From NCBI RefSeq assembly GCF_035621355.1, contig NZ_CP141769.1:310001-374000 (forward strand): a stretch of 64,000 nucleotides of DNA, in the 5' to 3' direction. A model generated the notes under the pieces. The model worked only from the letters and a program-made list of their open reading frames with translations, was not told where the DNA came from and did no database searches. Position numbers and translations under genes: made by a program. Source of the stretch: Thiobacillus sp. SCUT-2 (lineage in GTDB: Bacteria > Pseudomonadota > Gammaproteobacteria > Burkholderiales > Thiobacillaceae). Shown in pieces: positions 44,971 through 53,655 of this stretch. Position 1 is the stretch's first letter. Each line of letters starts with the position of its first letter.

Positions 44971-46086
44971 ATGCCCGCCGATTCCCTGCCGTCCGACCCC
45001 AGGCTCCTGATGCGCTCGATCATCCAGCGCATCGCCACCGGACCGGACCTGTCCAAGAACATCAGCCGTACCGAGGCGCATCTCGGCACCAAGGCCATCA
45101 TCGACAACGTGATCGATCCGGTGCAGGTCGGCATCTATTTCATCGCGCTGCGCATGAAGCGCGAGACGATGGACGAAAACCGCGGCGTGCTCGACGCGGT
45201 GCTCGAGACCACCCGCCGCGTGACGGCCGAGGTCGACGAGGTGGTCGATATCGGCGATCCCTACGACGGCTACAACCGTTGCCTGCCGGCGGCCCCCTTC
45301 CTCGGCCCGCTGCTGGCCGAATGCGGCCTGCACGTCGTCAGCCACGGCCTCGACAAGGTCGGCCCCAAGTACGGCGTGACCGCACGTCACGTGCTCGAGG
45401 CCGCCGGCGTCCCGGTCGACCTGACGCCCGAGGCGGCGGCCGCCCGGCTGGCCGATCCGGCGATCGGCTGGACCTACGTCGACCAAGCGCAATCCAACCC
45501 CGGCCTGCACCACCTCGTCACGCTGCGCGCGCAGATGATCAAGCGCCAGGTGCTGACGACGGTCGAGGTCCTCTCCAAGCCCATCCAGGGCCGCAAGAAG
45601 ACGCATTTCGTCACCGGCTACGTGCACAAGCCGTATCCGCCCGTGTATGCCGACCTCGCGCGCGAGGCCGGCTTCGACACGGCCTGCATCGTGCGCGGCG
45701 TCGAGGGTGGCGTGATCCCCTCGCTGCGCCAGACCGGCAAGTATTTCCACTACCACGACCGCGGCGCCGAAGTCGAAGCCAACATCGACCCGGTGGCGCT
45801 CGGCATCGATCAGCCGGTGCGCGCGGTGCCGCTGCCCGGCTCGGTGGCCGGCGAGGCGGGCGAGGACGAGATCGTCGCGGCCATCGACATCCCGGCGACG
45901 GCGCGCGCGGCGGCGGAAGCCGGCATTCTGGCGCTGAAGGGCGACAAGGGGCCGACCTACGATTCGCTCGTGCTCGCCGGCTCGATCATCCTGCATCACG
46001 TCGGCAAGGCTGCCAGCGTGGCGGATGCGGCGGCGCAGGTCCGCACCGTGCTGGATTCCGGCAAGGCGGTCGCAAGGATCAAGTGA
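44971..46086 (+). CDS. Anthranilate phosphoribosyltransferase-like protein (TrpD2-type), function unknown
   Basis: A 371-residue protein with the nucleoside phosphorylase-like/TrpD fold: an N-terminal helical domain (T-G-P-D-L-S-K-N-I-S-R) and a central alpha/beta domain. The TrpD phosphate loops (G-T-G-G-D-G and K-H-G-N) are not conserved; related positions read D-I-G-D-P-Y-D-G and V-S-H-G-L-D-K-V-G-P-K-Y-G-V. It is thus unlikely to be tryptophan-pathway TrpD. It overlaps a Rieske ferredoxin gene (TGATG) and sits between lipB and lipA. TrpD2 proteins can bind nucleic acids, so the function is open. GGAG precedes the start. Confidence 0.7.
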   Translation: MPADSLPSDPRLLMRSIIQRIATGPDLSKNISRTEAHLGTKAIIDNVIDPVQVGIYFIALRMKRETMDENRGVLDAVLETTRRVTAEVDEVVDIGDPYDGYNRCLPAAPFLGPLLAECGLHVVSHGLDKVGPKYGVTARHVLEAAGVPVDLTPEAAAARLADPAIGWTYVDQAQSNPGLHHLVTLRAQMIKRQVLTTVEVLSKPIQGRKKTHFVTGYVHKPYPPVYADLAREAGFDTACIVRGVEGGVIPSLRQTGKYFHYHDRGAEVEANIDPVALGIDQPVRAVPLPGSVAGEAGEDEIVAAIDIPATARAAAEAGILALKGDKGPTYDSLVLAGSIILHHVGKAASVADAAAQVRTVLDSGKAVARIK

Positions 46087-46394
46087 TGAGCGGATACGTT
46101 GCGATCGCCGCAGCCGACGAACTCAAGCCGGCCGAAATGAAGCGCGTCGTCGTCGACGGCAGGCGCCTCCTGCTGTGCAATGCCAACGGCACGCACTACG
46201 TCGTCGACGAGATGTGCAGCCACGAGGATTATTCGCTCTACCTGGGCTGCATCAAGGACGGCAAGATCAAGTGCTCGCTGCACGGCAGCTACTTCGATCT
46301 CGCGACCGGCCGGCCCACCTGCGAACCGGCCGACACGCCGATCCGGACCTATCCGGTCAAGGTCGAAGCCGGCCAGGTGTGGGTCGAGGTCTGA
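46086..46394 (+). CDS. Rieske-type [2Fe-2S] ferredoxin
   Basis: A 102-residue soluble Rieske protein. Cluster ligands are Cys44-x-His46 in M-C-S-H-E-D and Cys63-x2-His66 in C-S-L-H-G-S-Y-F-D. No signal or membrane anchor is present. Such ferredoxins pass electrons to oxygenases or reductases. Its translational coupling to the TrpD-like gene suggests that the two work in one redox step, but no oxygenase gene is nearby. Confidence 0.88.
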   Translation: MSGYVAIAAADELKPAEMKRVVVDGRRLLLCNANGTHYVVDEMCSHEDYSLYLGCIKDGKIKCSLHGSYFDLATGRPTCEPADTPIRTYPVKVEAGQVWVEV

Positions 46395-46988
46395 CTACTT
46401 TTCCAGCAGGCGGCGGATCGTCTCGACCATCGCGGGATGGTCGAAATCGCGCCCGCCCATGCCGCGGTACACGATGCGCCCGCGCGGGTCGACGAGGAAG
46501 CTGGTCGGCAGGCCCAGCACGCCCCAGGCCGGCGCCACTTCGCTCGTGCGGTCGATCAGGATGGGAAAGCCCGGCGCGGGATCGAGCTGCCCGGTGAACA
46601 CGAACACGTTGTCGGGCGTCTCTTCCTGGTCGATGGCCAGGATGGCGAAGGGCTCGCCGTCCAGCTGCTGCCGCAGCCGCTCCATCGAGGGCATCTCGCG
46701 GCGGCAGGGCGGACACCAGGTCGCCCAGAAGTTCACCAGCACGACCTTGCCGCGATAGTCGGACAGCCGATGCAGCTTGCCGTCGAGGTCGGGCAGGGCG
46801 AAATCCGGCGCGGGCCGGGCGGGCTTGAGCGCCGTCAGGCTGTGGCTCAGCTCCGGCAGCGGCAGCGCGGCACGGGCGGGCAGCGCCAGGCACAGCGCCG
46901 CGCAGAGGCCGAGCGCCTTAGTGCGCAGCCGGCGGCTGCGCGGGCGCGCAGGCGAGGTTCTCGAGCTTGCCGGTGTAGTGCTTGCCAT
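46395..46988 (-). CDS. TlpA/ResA-family periplasmic thiol-disulfide oxidoreductase
   Basis: A 197-residue thioredoxin-fold protein with active site W-C-P-P-C (Cys92, Cys95). The N-terminus holds a basic region and signal (G-L-C-A-A-L-C-L-A-L-P-A-R-A). The pattern F-W-A-T-W-C-P-P-C and the cis-Pro loop L-G-L-P-T-S-F-L-V match TlpA-like reductases that keep periplasmic cysteines reduced, for example for cytochrome assembly. The start at 46988 has a GGAG site and overlaps the upstream gene by 71 bases. It converges directly on the Rieske gene. Confidence 0.87.
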   Translation of the reverse strand: MASTTPASSRTSPARPRSRRLRTKALGLCAALCLALPARAALPLPELSHSLTALKPARPAPDFALPDLDGKLHRLSDYRGKVVLVNFWATWCPPCRREMPSMERLRQQLDGEPFAILAIDQEETPDNVFVFTGQLDPAPGFPILIDRTSEVAPAWGVLGLPTSFLVDPRGRIVYRGMGGRDFDHPAMVETIRRLLEK

Positions 46989-47496
46989 GATGACTCCAGG
47001 AATAGACGAGGTCGAAGCGGGCGCCGGGCGGCAGGCGAACGGTCGTGAAGCCCTGGGCCCAGTCGCCGGCGTCGAAGCTGACGTCGGCGGGCAGGATCGA
47101 CCAGCCGAAATCCGCGCCCAGCTTCTTCCATTCGGCGACCCATTCGGGTTTGGTCTTGAGGCGGTGCGCCTGGCCGTCGGGCGTGACGTAGCGCCAGTCC
47201 GCGACCCGGTAGGAGAGGAGGCCGCCCGACTGGTTCTGCGCGACGGTGCCGAATACGCAGTAGTCCTTCATGCTGTCGACCACCGCCGGCGGCAGGCCGC
47301 GTGACGAATACAGCGCGGCGACGAAATCCGGATAGAGCTGGATGAGTTCGAGGCTGAAGCCGCGGTCTTCCTTCTTCCAGGAAAACAGCCCGCTGTCGGG
47401 GTCGCGGGTTGCCGTCTGGCCGGCGGCCGGGCTTGCTGCCGCGGCCGGCAGTGCGAGCAGCAAGGCGAGGGGGGCGAGGATGCGTGCGCGTGCCAT
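46918..47496 (-). CDS. Conserved periplasmic protein of unknown function
   Basis: A 192-residue protein with a clear signal peptide ([14 protein letters not shown]). The mature part includes [21 protein letters not shown] and [19 protein letters not shown] do not recognise the family. It is upstream of the TlpA-like gene in the same direction with a 71-base overlap, so it may be a redox partner or substrate. It diverges from lipA. Confidence 0.75.
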   Translation of the reverse strand: MARARILAPLALLLALPAAAASPAAGQTATRDPDSGLFSWKKEDRGFSLELIQLYPDFVAALYSSRGLPPAVVDSMKDYCVFGTVAQNQSGGLLSYRVADWRYVTPDGQAHRLKTKPEWVAEWKKLGADFGWSILPADVSFDAGDWAQGFTTVRLPPGARFDLVYSWSHHGKHYTGKLENLACAPAQPPAAH

Positions 47497-47601
47497 GTCC
47501 GAATATTAGCGCTGAGCGCGCCGCCGTCCATCCCCCCTGCCGCCGGGAGGGCGGGCCGCCCCGTCATCTCGGGTAAAATTGCGTCTTTAGCGAGGCACTC
47601 C

Positions 47602-48528
47602 ATGGCTGATCCCATCCAACACAAGGGCGCGTCGAAGACCTCCCGCATTCCGATCAAGATCGTGCCGCAGCCGCGCATGCGCCTGCCGTCGTGGATCCGC
47701 GCCAAGTCGCCCAACGTGCCGAACGTCGCGCGGCTCAAGGGCATCCTGCGCGAGGCGAAGCTGCACACCGTGTGCGAGGAGGCCTCGTGCCCCAACCTCG
47801 GCGAATGCTTCGGCCACGGCACCGCGACCTTCATGATCCTGGGCGACCTCTGCACGCGGCGCTGCCCGTTCTGCGACGTCGGCCACGGCACGCCGCTGCC
47901 GCCGGACGCCGACGAGCCGCGCCATCTGGCCGAGACCATCGCGCTGATGGCGCTGAAATACGTGGTGATCACCAGCGTCGACCGCGACGATCTGCGCGAC
48001 GGCGGCGCCGGGCATTTCGCGCAGTGCATCGCCGCGGTGCGCGAGCAGTCGCCGGCCACCCGCATCGAGATCCTGACGCCGGACTTCCGCGGTCGGCTCG
48101 AGAAAGCGCTCGACATGCTCGGTACGGCGCCGCCGGACGTGATGAACCACAACCTCGAGACCGTGCCGCGCCTCTACAAGGCGGCGCGCCCGGGTGCCGA
48201 CTACGCCCATTCGCTGAAGCTGCTGAAGGACTTCAAGGCGCGCCACCCCGATATCCCGACCAAGTCCGGCCTGATGCTGGGCCTGGGCGAGGAGGACGAT
48301 GAGATCCTCGAGGTGATGCGCGACCTGCGCGCGCACGACGTCGACATGCTGACGCTCGGACAGTACCTGCAGCCGTCGCAGCATCACCTGCCGGTACTGC
48401 GCTTCGTGACGCCCGAGCGCTTCGCGCAGTTCGAGCAGGAAGCGCTGGCGATGGGCTTCCGGCATGCCGCCTGCGGGCCGATGGTGCGCTCGAGCTATCA
48501 CGCCGACCAGCAGGCCGCGGGCGTCTAA
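47602..48528 (+). CDS. lipA: Lipoyl synthase LipA
   Basis: A 308-residue radical-SAM enzyme that inserts two sulfurs into octanoyl groups. The auxiliary cluster cysteines are Cys58, Cys63 and Cys69 (CX4CX5C) and the radical-SAM cysteines are Cys84, Cys88 and Cys91 (CX3CX2C). Also seen are V-I-T-S-V-D-R-D-D and M-L-G-L-G-E, and a C-terminal R-S-S-Y-H-A. It works after LipB. The gene stands alone on the plus strand with a 105-base upstream gap. Confidence 0.96.
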   Translation: MADPIQHKGASKTSRIPIKIVPQPRMRLPSWIRAKSPNVPNVARLKGILREAKLHTVCEEASCPNLGECFGHGTATFMILGDLCTRRCPFCDVGHGTPLPPDADEPRHLAETIALMALKYVVITSVDRDDLRDGGAGHFAQCIAAVREQSPATRIEILTPDFRGRLEKALDMLGTAPPDVMNHNLETVPRLYKAARPGADYAHSLKLLKDFKARHPDIPTKSGLMLGLGEEDDEILEVMRDLRAHDVDMLTLGQYLQPSQHHLPVLRFVTPERFAQFEQEALAMGFRHAACGPMVRSSYHADQQAAGV

Positions 48529-48592
48529 AATTCGGCCGGGTTTTATCGGCCGGTTTATATTGTTGTTATCATGGTTTATTGTTTTTACATAA

Positions 48593-48605
48593 ACCTTGAT
48601 AAGGT
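48593..48605 (+). promoter_or_regulatory. Palindrome overlapping the ribosome site of the ATPase gene
   Basis: ACCTT-GAT-AAGGT is a perfect 5-bp-arm palindrome whose right arm contains the AAGG ribosome site, nine bases before the ATG at 48614. It could be an operator or could sequester the site in RNA. The surrounding 70 bases are strongly AT-rich. Confidence 0.35.
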
Positions 48606-48613
48606 CTTTATAT

Positions 48614-49795
48614 ATGGATCCGCGCATCAATCCTTACGCTCCCGGTGCGGGTACGCAGCCTCCCGAACTGGCTGGCCGCGACGAACTCATCGAAAAAGCG
48701 GCCATTGCCCTGGACCGGCTGCGGAATGGCCTTTCGGCTAGAAGCCTGCTGCTTGTTGGACTACGGGGCGTTGGGAAGACTGTTCTGCTCACGCGGATCG
48801 CTCAGGAGACGGAAGCGAGAGGTTTTGTCGTGGTGACGATCGAATCGCCGGAGAAGCGATCATTACCCGCGTTGCTGATACCTTCGATAAGGATGGCCAT
48901 TCTCAAGCTCGACCGCATTGCCGCGGCAGGTGATCTGGCTAAAAAAGCACTTAAGGCGTTAGGCGGCTTCGTCGGTGCAATGAAGGTAAAGTATCAGGAC
49001 ATCGAATTTGGGGTGGATCTGGGCAATGAGCCGGGTATTGCGGACTCGGGTGATCTTGAGCACGACCTGATCGATCTTTTTGTTGAGCTTGGTCATGCCG
49101 CGAGGGAAAAGAAAACAGCCGTCGTCTTCTTTATCGATGAGTTGCAGTATGTCGAGGAGGACCAGTTTGCCTCGCTTATTACTGCGCTCCATAAATGTGC
49201 TCAGTTGCAACTTCCGGTTGCGTTGATTGGGGCGGGGCTTCCCCAGCTGGTAGGGCGGGCGGGACGCGCTAAATCCTACGCGGAACGGCTGTTCGAATAC
49301 CCCGAAATCGGGCCTCTCAAGGAAGATGAGGCACGGCGAGCATTGGTGATTCCTGCGCGGGAACGGGGCGTTGAGTATGAGGAGGGGGCGTTGGAAGAGA
49401 TCCTCGCTCAGACCAAAGCCTATCCTTACTTTCTCCAGGAATGGGGCAAGCACAGCTGGCACTGTGCCGCTTCTTCGCCCATCACGAGGGCAGATGCTGC
49501 CGCGGCCACCGAGCTCGCGATTCAGGAACTGGACGCGAGTTTCTTCCGTGTACGCTTCGACCGGCTTACGCCCGCCGAAAAAAAATATCTGCGTGCCATG
49601 GCCGAATTGGGTGAGGGACCTCACCGCTCAGGTGACATTGCCCATTTGTTGGGACGAGATGTCCAGACTGTTGCGCCGATTAGGGCCAGCCTAATTGGTA
49701 AAGGCATGGTGTATAGCCCTTCGCATGGCGACAACAGTTTCACCGTTCCCTTGTTTGACGGCTATATGAAGCGCGTAATGCCCCAATTGCAGTAA
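48614..49795 (+). CDS. Stand-alone P-loop ATPase (STAND/Orc1-type) with C-terminal helix-turn-helix
   Basis: A 393-residue cytoplasmic protein. Walker A is G-L-R-G-V-G-K-T (49-56) and Walker B is V-F-F-I-D-E-L-Q. A sensor-like G-A-G-L-P-Q and a lid region (Y-P-Y-F-L-Q-E-W-G) follow, as in archaeal-type ATPases. The C-terminal part (S-G-D-I-A-H-L-L-G-R-D-V-Q-T-V) looks like a winged helix. Codon use and base composition are AT-richer than both neighbours, and the upstream gap is strongly AT-rich, which points to horizontal acquisition. No partner gene is adjacent. A defence or nucleic-acid role is possible but unproven. The start M-D-P-R-I-N-P is preferred. Confidence 0.75.
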   Translation: MDPRINPYAPGAGTQPPELAGRDELIEKAAIALDRLRNGLSARSLLLVGLRGVGKTVLLTRIAQETEARGFVVVTIESPEKRSLPALLIPSIRMAILKLDRIAAAGDLAKKALKALGGFVGAMKVKYQDIEFGVDLGNEPGIADSGDLEHDLIDLFVELGHAAREKKTAVVFFIDELQYVEEDQFASLITALHKCAQLQLPVALIGAGLPQLVGRAGRAKSYAERLFEYPEIGPLKEDEARRALVIPARERGVEYEEGALEEILAQTKAYPYFLQEWGKHSWHCAASSPITRADAAAATELAIQELDASFFRVRFDRLTPAEKKYLRAMAELGEGPHRSGDIAHLLGRDVQTVAPIRASLIGKGMVYSPSHGDNSFTVPLFDGYMKRVMPQLQ

Positions 49796-49805
49796 TTTGC
49801 AGCGC

Positions 49806-50591
49806 CTACCTGAGCAGTCGCCGGCGCGTCAGCGCCAGCGCGATGACGTAGCCGACGCTGCCATAGGCGGCCAGCCCGAAGACGTGTAGCGCGATGTCGT
49901 CGGGGACCCTGCCGACGACCAGCGGCCGCGCCAGGTCGATCGCGTGCGTGAGCGGCAGCCAGGCCGATATCGCCTGCATGGGGCCGGGCAGCTGCGCCAC
50001 CGGGAAGAACACGCCGCACAGCAGCACCATCGGCGTGATCACCAGCGTGAAGTAGTAGAGGAAGAAGTCGTAGCTCGGCGACACGGCATTCATCACCAGG
50101 CCCATGCCGCCGAAGCAGAACCCGACCAGCGCCACCACCGGGATGATCCACAGCGTCATCCAGAAATTGCCGTACAGGCCCAGCCCCCAGATCACCGCGA
50201 GGATCGCGAGCCCCGACAGCAGGCTCTTCGACGCGGCCCAGGTCAGTTCCCCCAGCATCACGTCGTCGAGCGTGAGCGGCGCGTTCAGGATCGCGTCCCA
50301 GGTGCGCTGCACGTGCATGCGCGAGAAGCTGGAATACAGCACCTCGAAGGTCGCGGCGTTCATGGTGCTGTAGGCGACGGTGCCGGCGGCGAGGAAGGTG
50401 AGGTAGGGCATGCCCGCGACGTCGGGCAGCAGGCTGCCGAGGCCGAAGCCGAGGCCGAGCATGTAGAGCATCGGGTCCGCGAGGTTGCCGAGGATCGACG
50501 GAATGGCGAGCTTCCTCCACACCAGGTAGTTGCGCTGCCAGACCGGAATGAAGCGCCACGACAGGCGCGGCATGCGCAGGGGGCTAGTCAC
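49806..50591 (-). CDS. NodJ-type ABC-2 transporter permease
   Basis: A 261-residue permease with six hydrophobic helices and ABC-2 features: [22 protein letters not shown] and the pattern [13 protein letters not shown]. NodJ/DrrB-type permeases export lipo-oligosaccharides, drugs or polysaccharide precursors. The substrate is unknown. The GTG start at 50591 has a GGGAGG site and overlaps the ATPase gene by eight bases. It is the last gene of the 52763-49806 minus-strand group. Confidence 0.86.
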   Translation of the reverse strand: MTSPLRMPRLSWRFIPVWQRNYLVWRKLAIPSILGNLADPMLYMLGLGFGLGSLLPDVAGMPYLTFLAAGTVAYSTMNAATFEVLYSSFSRMHVQRTWDAILNAPLTLDDVMLGELTWAASKSLLSGLAILAVIWGLGLYGNFWMTLWIIPVVALVGFCFGGMGLVMNAVSPSYDFFLYYFTLVITPMVLLCGVFFPVAQLPGPMQAISAWLPLTHAIDLARPLVVGRVPDDIALHVFGLAAYGSVGYVIALALTRRRLLR

Positions 50592-51489
50592 GCAGGTCCC
50601 TCCCGGTCAGCTTGAGAAACACGTCCTCGAGGTTCGACGGCCGGTGCACGTAGCGCAGGCCGCTCGCGTGCCTGAGCGCGCCGATCACGTGATCGGCATT
50701 GTCCGTGTAGCAGAACAGCGTCTCGCCGACGGTCTCGAAGCGCTGGCAGGCCGTCGATGCATGGGCGCGCGCCCAGTCCCCGAGTCCTTCGCCGAAGACC
50801 TCGACCACCGCGGGCTCGATGTGGGACTCGATCAGTGCGCGCGGCGCGCCCTCGGCGACGATGGCGCCGTGATCGAGGATGGCGAGGCGGTCGGCGAGCC
50901 GCTCGGCCTCGTCCATGAAGTGGGTGGTGAGCACGATCGTCTTGCCGGCGGCGATCAGCCGGCGCAGGCCCTGCCAGATCAGGTGGCGCGCCTGCGGATC
51001 GAGGCCGGTGGTCGGCTCGTCGAGGAACAGGATGTCGGGATCGTGCACCAGCGCGCGCGCCAGCGTCAGGCGCCGCTTCATCCCGCCCGACAATTGCGCG
51101 ATCTGCGCGTCGGCCTTGGTCGCGAGGCCGGCGAAGTCGAGCAGTTCGGGCACCCGGGCGGCGATCGCCGCGCGCTCCATGCCGAAGTAGCGACCGTAGG
51201 CGAGCAGGTTCTCGCGCACCGAGAAGTCGGGATCGAGGTTGTCCATCTGCGGCACCACGCCGACCTTCATGCGCGCCTCGCGGGCGCGCTGCGGCACCGG
51301 CAGGCCGGCGAGCTCGATGCTGCCGGCGTCGGGATCGGTGAGGCCCAGCAGCAGGCGCAGCGTGGTGGTCTTGCCGGCGCCGTTGGGACCGAGAAGGCCG
51401 AAGCATTCGCCGCGCCGGACGTCGAGGTCGAGCCCGCGCACGACCTCGGTCGTGCCGTAGCGCTTGGTGAGGCCGCGCGCCTTCAGCAC
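50584..51489 (-). CDS. NodI-type ABC transporter ATP-binding protein
   Basis: A 301-residue ATPase. Walker A is G-P-N-G-A-G-K-T (34-41), the signature is L-S-G-G-M-K-R-R, Walker B is [12 protein letters not shown] and the H-loop is T-T-H-F-M. A C-terminal extension (about 225-301) resembles NodI/DrrA regulators. It drives the adjacent ABC-2 permease. The GTG at 51489 has GGAGG seven bases upstream; a GTG at 51495 is the alternative. It overlaps the hydrolase gene. Confidence 0.9.
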   Translation of the reverse strand: MLKARGLTKRYGTTEVVRGLDLDVRRGECFGLLGPNGAGKTTTLRLLLGLTDPDAGSIELAGLPVPQRAREARMKVGVVPQMDNLDPDFSVRENLLAYGRYFGMERAAIAARVPELLDFAGLATKADAQIAQLSGGMKRRLTLARALVHDPDILFLDEPTTGLDPQARHLIWQGLRRLIAAGKTIVLTTHFMDEAERLADRLAILDHGAIVAEGAPRALIESHIEPAVVEVFGEGLGDWARAHASTACQRFETVGETLFCYTDNADHVIGALRHASGLRYVHRPSNLEDVFLKLTGRDLRD

Positions 51490-52085
51490 GGGCACGCCTC
51501 CAGGAAGGCCTGCTTCAGTTCCTTCAGCTTGCCGTGGAAGAAGTGGCCCGCCGCGGGAATGATCCTGGTGGCGAGCCCCTGCTGCTCGGCCCACAGGCGG
51601 ATCGCGGCGGGCGGAATCAGTTCGTCGGCATCGCCGAAGATCACCACCGTGTCGGGCGGCACCGGGTCGAATTCGTACATCGTGACGGCCGGGGCGACCA
51701 GGATCAGGCGCCTGGCGTGCAGTTCCTGGCGCAGGCGGTGCTGCACGAAGGCGCCGAACGAGAAACCGGCCAGCGCCCACGGCAGGCCGGGATAGCTCGC
51801 CTCGACGAAGCGGGCGACGGCGAGCAGGTCGTCGGTCTCGCCGACGCCGGCGTCGAATTCGCCGTCGCTCATGCCGACGCCGCGGAAATTCGGCCGCACG
51901 CTGACCCAGCCGAGTTCGGTCGCCGCCTTGGCGAGCGTCGTCACCACCTTGTTGTCGAGGCTGCCGCCATGCAGCGGATGGGGATGGGCGACCAGCAGCA
52001 GGCCGCGGCGGTCGGTCTCGGGGTCGTCGATCACGGTTTCCAGCTTGCCGACGGAAACCGGGATGCGCAGCTTGTAGCGTTTCAC
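51483..52085 (-). CDS. Alpha/beta hydrolase (COG2945-like)
   Basis: A 200-residue small hydrolase. It has H-P-H-P-L-H-G-G near the oxyanion hole, the nucleophile elbow A-G-F-S-F-G, an acidic residue in F-G-D-A-D-E-L-I-P and a C-terminal histidine in P-A-A-G-H-F-F-H-G. The natural substrate is unknown. The GTG start overlaps the ferredoxin stop (GTGA). It sits within an operon with a ferredoxin and an ABC exporter. Confidence 0.85.
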   Translation of the reverse strand: MKRYKLRIPVSVGKLETVIDDPETDRRGLLLVAHPHPLHGGSLDNKVVTTLAKAATELGWVSVRPNFRGVGMSDGEFDAGVGETDDLLAVARFVEASYPGLPWALAGFSFGAFVQHRLRQELHARRLILVAPAVTMYEFDPVPPDTVVIFGDADELIPPAAIRLWAEQQGLATRIIPAAGHFFHGKLKELKQAFLEACPC

Positions 52086-52399
52086 TTCAACCGCAAGCGC
52101 TCGACGATACGCCCCTGCTTCAGATGCTGCTCGAAGATCTCGTCGATGTCGGCCTCGTCGACGTAGGTGTACCAGACGCCTTCCGGGTAGACCACGACGA
52201 CCGGACCCTCGTCGCAGCGGTCGAGGCAGCCGGCGCTGTTGATCCGGCACTTGCCTTCGCCGTTGAGGTTGGCGTGCTTGACCTTCTTCTTGAGGTAATC
52301 GCGCATGCGCTGGCCGCCGGCGTCGCCGCAGCACCTGGCGCCGTCGTCGCGCCGGTTGGTGCAGAAGAAGACGTGGTGCTTGTAATAGGGATCAGTCAT
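52082..52399 (-). CDS. Thioredoxin-like [2Fe-2S] ferredoxin
   Basis: A 105-residue protein of the thioredoxin-like 2Fe-2S type. Ligand cysteines are in [14 protein letters not shown] and in [12 protein letters not shown]. Such ferredoxins act as soluble electron carriers; related proteins have been tied to nitrogen or cobalamin metabolism. No signal is present. It overlaps both flanking genes, which indicates translational coupling in the minus-strand operon. Confidence 0.86.
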   Translation of the reverse strand: MTDPYYKHHVFFCTNRRDDGARCCGDAGGQRMRDYLKKKVKHANLNGEGKCRINSAGCLDRCDEGPVVVVYPEGVWYTYVDEADIDEIFEQHLKQGRIVERLRLK

Positions 52400-52763
52400 T
52401 CTGGAATTCCGAATATTTGCGCGCGTTGCCGTGCGCCTGGTCGACCGGATACTTGCGCGCGTTGATCGCGAGCTTGTCGCCGGCCGCCTGCAGCAGGTCG
52501 ATGCCGAGCAGGTCGGCCAGCCGCGTCAGGTAGATCAGCACGTCGGCGATCTCCTGGCGCACCGCCTCGTGCTGGGCAGGGCTCAGCCCACTGCTTTCCT
52601 CCGGCGTCAGCCACTGGAAGGGCTCCACCAGCTCGGCGGCTTCGACAACGAGGGCCATCACCAGGTTCTTAGGAGTATGGTAGCGTTGCCATGCACGCGC
52701 CTCGGCGAATTCGCGGACGCGCCGGCGCAGCGTGTCGAGGCTGTCGATGTCGTGTGCGGTCAT
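52392..52763 (-). CDS. MazG-like nucleotide pyrophosphohydrolase
   Basis: A 123-residue all-helical protein of the iMazG/RS21-C6 group. The metal-binding pattern E-x-x-E...E-x-x-D is seen as V-V-E-A-A-E-L-V-E-P-F and R-Q-E-I-A-D-V-L-I-Y-L. It probably hydrolyses non-canonical dNTPs (house-cleaning). The start M-T-A-H-D at 52763 is chosen; an in-frame ATG nine bases upstream exists. It is first in the minus-strand operon with the ferredoxin, hydrolase and ABC exporter. Confidence 0.85.
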   Translation of the reverse strand: MTAHDIDSLDTLRRRVREFAEARAWQRYHTPKNLVMALVVEAAELVEPFQWLTPEESSGLSPAQHEAVRQEIADVLIYLTRLADLLGIDLLQAAGDKLAINARKYPVDQAHGNARKYSEFQND

Positions 52764-52939
52764 GGCCCGCATGATACCGCGGCGCGCGGCAGGCTTACGA
52801 CATCGCTGTCGGATTGCCGACGGGCCGCCCGTCGGGCGTGCGGAAAGTGGGGCCGAATGGCGGCTTCCGGCGCGGCTCGGTGCCTGGCCTGGGGCTTGCT
52901 TGTGCCCTTGGCCAGTGAAACGGGTTTTTGAATCCGCTC

Positions 52940-52954
52940 TGGCATAATGCCGGC
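52940..52954 (+). promoter_or_regulatory. Weak candidate sigma-54 promoter of the polysaccharide operon
   Basis: TGGCATAATGCCGGC keeps GG-N10-GC spacing but lacks the TT before GC. The overlapping CATAAT could also be a sigma-70 -10 element. It lies 31 bases before the first gene of the operon, ahead of an AAGGAGGAGG ribosome site. Confidence 0.3.
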
Positions 52955-52984
52955 GAATCAATGCATATAAGGAGGAGGGTGGAC

Positions 52985-53608
52985 ATGTTCACGATCAAGA
53001 AGCATCTTGCACGCGCTGCCGTCGTGCTGGCGGTCGCCGCCATGGCGGGCTGTTCCAGTACGCCGACCTACCCGCCCGCGCCTGCCTCGACGGGCAAGTA
53101 CAGCTGGAACTACCTGATCGGCCCGGGGGACTCGGTTCAGGTGTTCGTGTGGCGCAACCCCGACGTGTCCGGCACCTTCCCGGTGCGTCCGGACGGCAAG
53201 ATGACCATGAATCTGGTCGAGGACATCCAGGCGTCCGGCAAGACCCCGACCCAGCTGGCGCGTGACATCGAGAAGGCGCTCGGCAAGTACATCCAGGAAC
53301 CCATCGTCACCGTGATCGTCGCCGGCGGCATCGGGCCGTTCGACCAGCAGATCCGCGTGATCGGCGAGGCGGCCAAGCCCCAGGCGCTCAACTATCGCGA
53401 GCACATGAGCCTGATCGACCTGATGATCGCGGTCGGCGGGCTGACCGATTTCGCGGCAGGCAACAAGGCCTACATCCTGCGCACGGTGGACGGCAAGCAG
53501 GCGCGGCTTGGGGTGCGTCTCGAGGACCTGCTGCGCGGCGGCGACACCTCGGCCAACGTCGAGATGCGGCCGGGCGACGTGCTGGTGGTGCCTGAAAGCC
53601 TGTTCTAA
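52985..53608 (+). CDS. Exosortase-A-system polysaccharide export lipoprotein (Wza-like)
   Basis: A 207-residue lipoprotein with lipobox M-A-G-C (Cys23). The poly-export domain (about 45-130) has Y-L-I-G-P-G-D-S-V-Q-V-F-V-W-R-N-P-D and an SLBB-like part with I-R-V-I-G-E-A. It ends R-P-G-D-V-L-V-V-P-E. It is the outer-membrane exporter of the XrtA/PEP-CTERM exopolysaccharide. It heads the operon and has a strong ribosome site. Confidence 0.92.
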   Translation: MFTIKKHLARAAVVLAVAAMAGCSSTPTYPPAPASTGKYSWNYLIGPGDSVQVFVWRNPDVSGTFPVRPDGKMTMNLVEDIQASGKTPTQLARDIEKALGKYIQEPIVTVIVAGGIGPFDQQIRVIGEAAKPQALNYREHMSLIDLMIAVGGLTDFAAGNKAYILRTVDGKQARLGVRLEDLLRGGDTSANVEMRPGDVLVVPESLF

Positions 53609-53655
53609 CCGGTCTGCGCCGCCTCAGCGGCGCTTCTTGATGGCGGAACGTCCTC

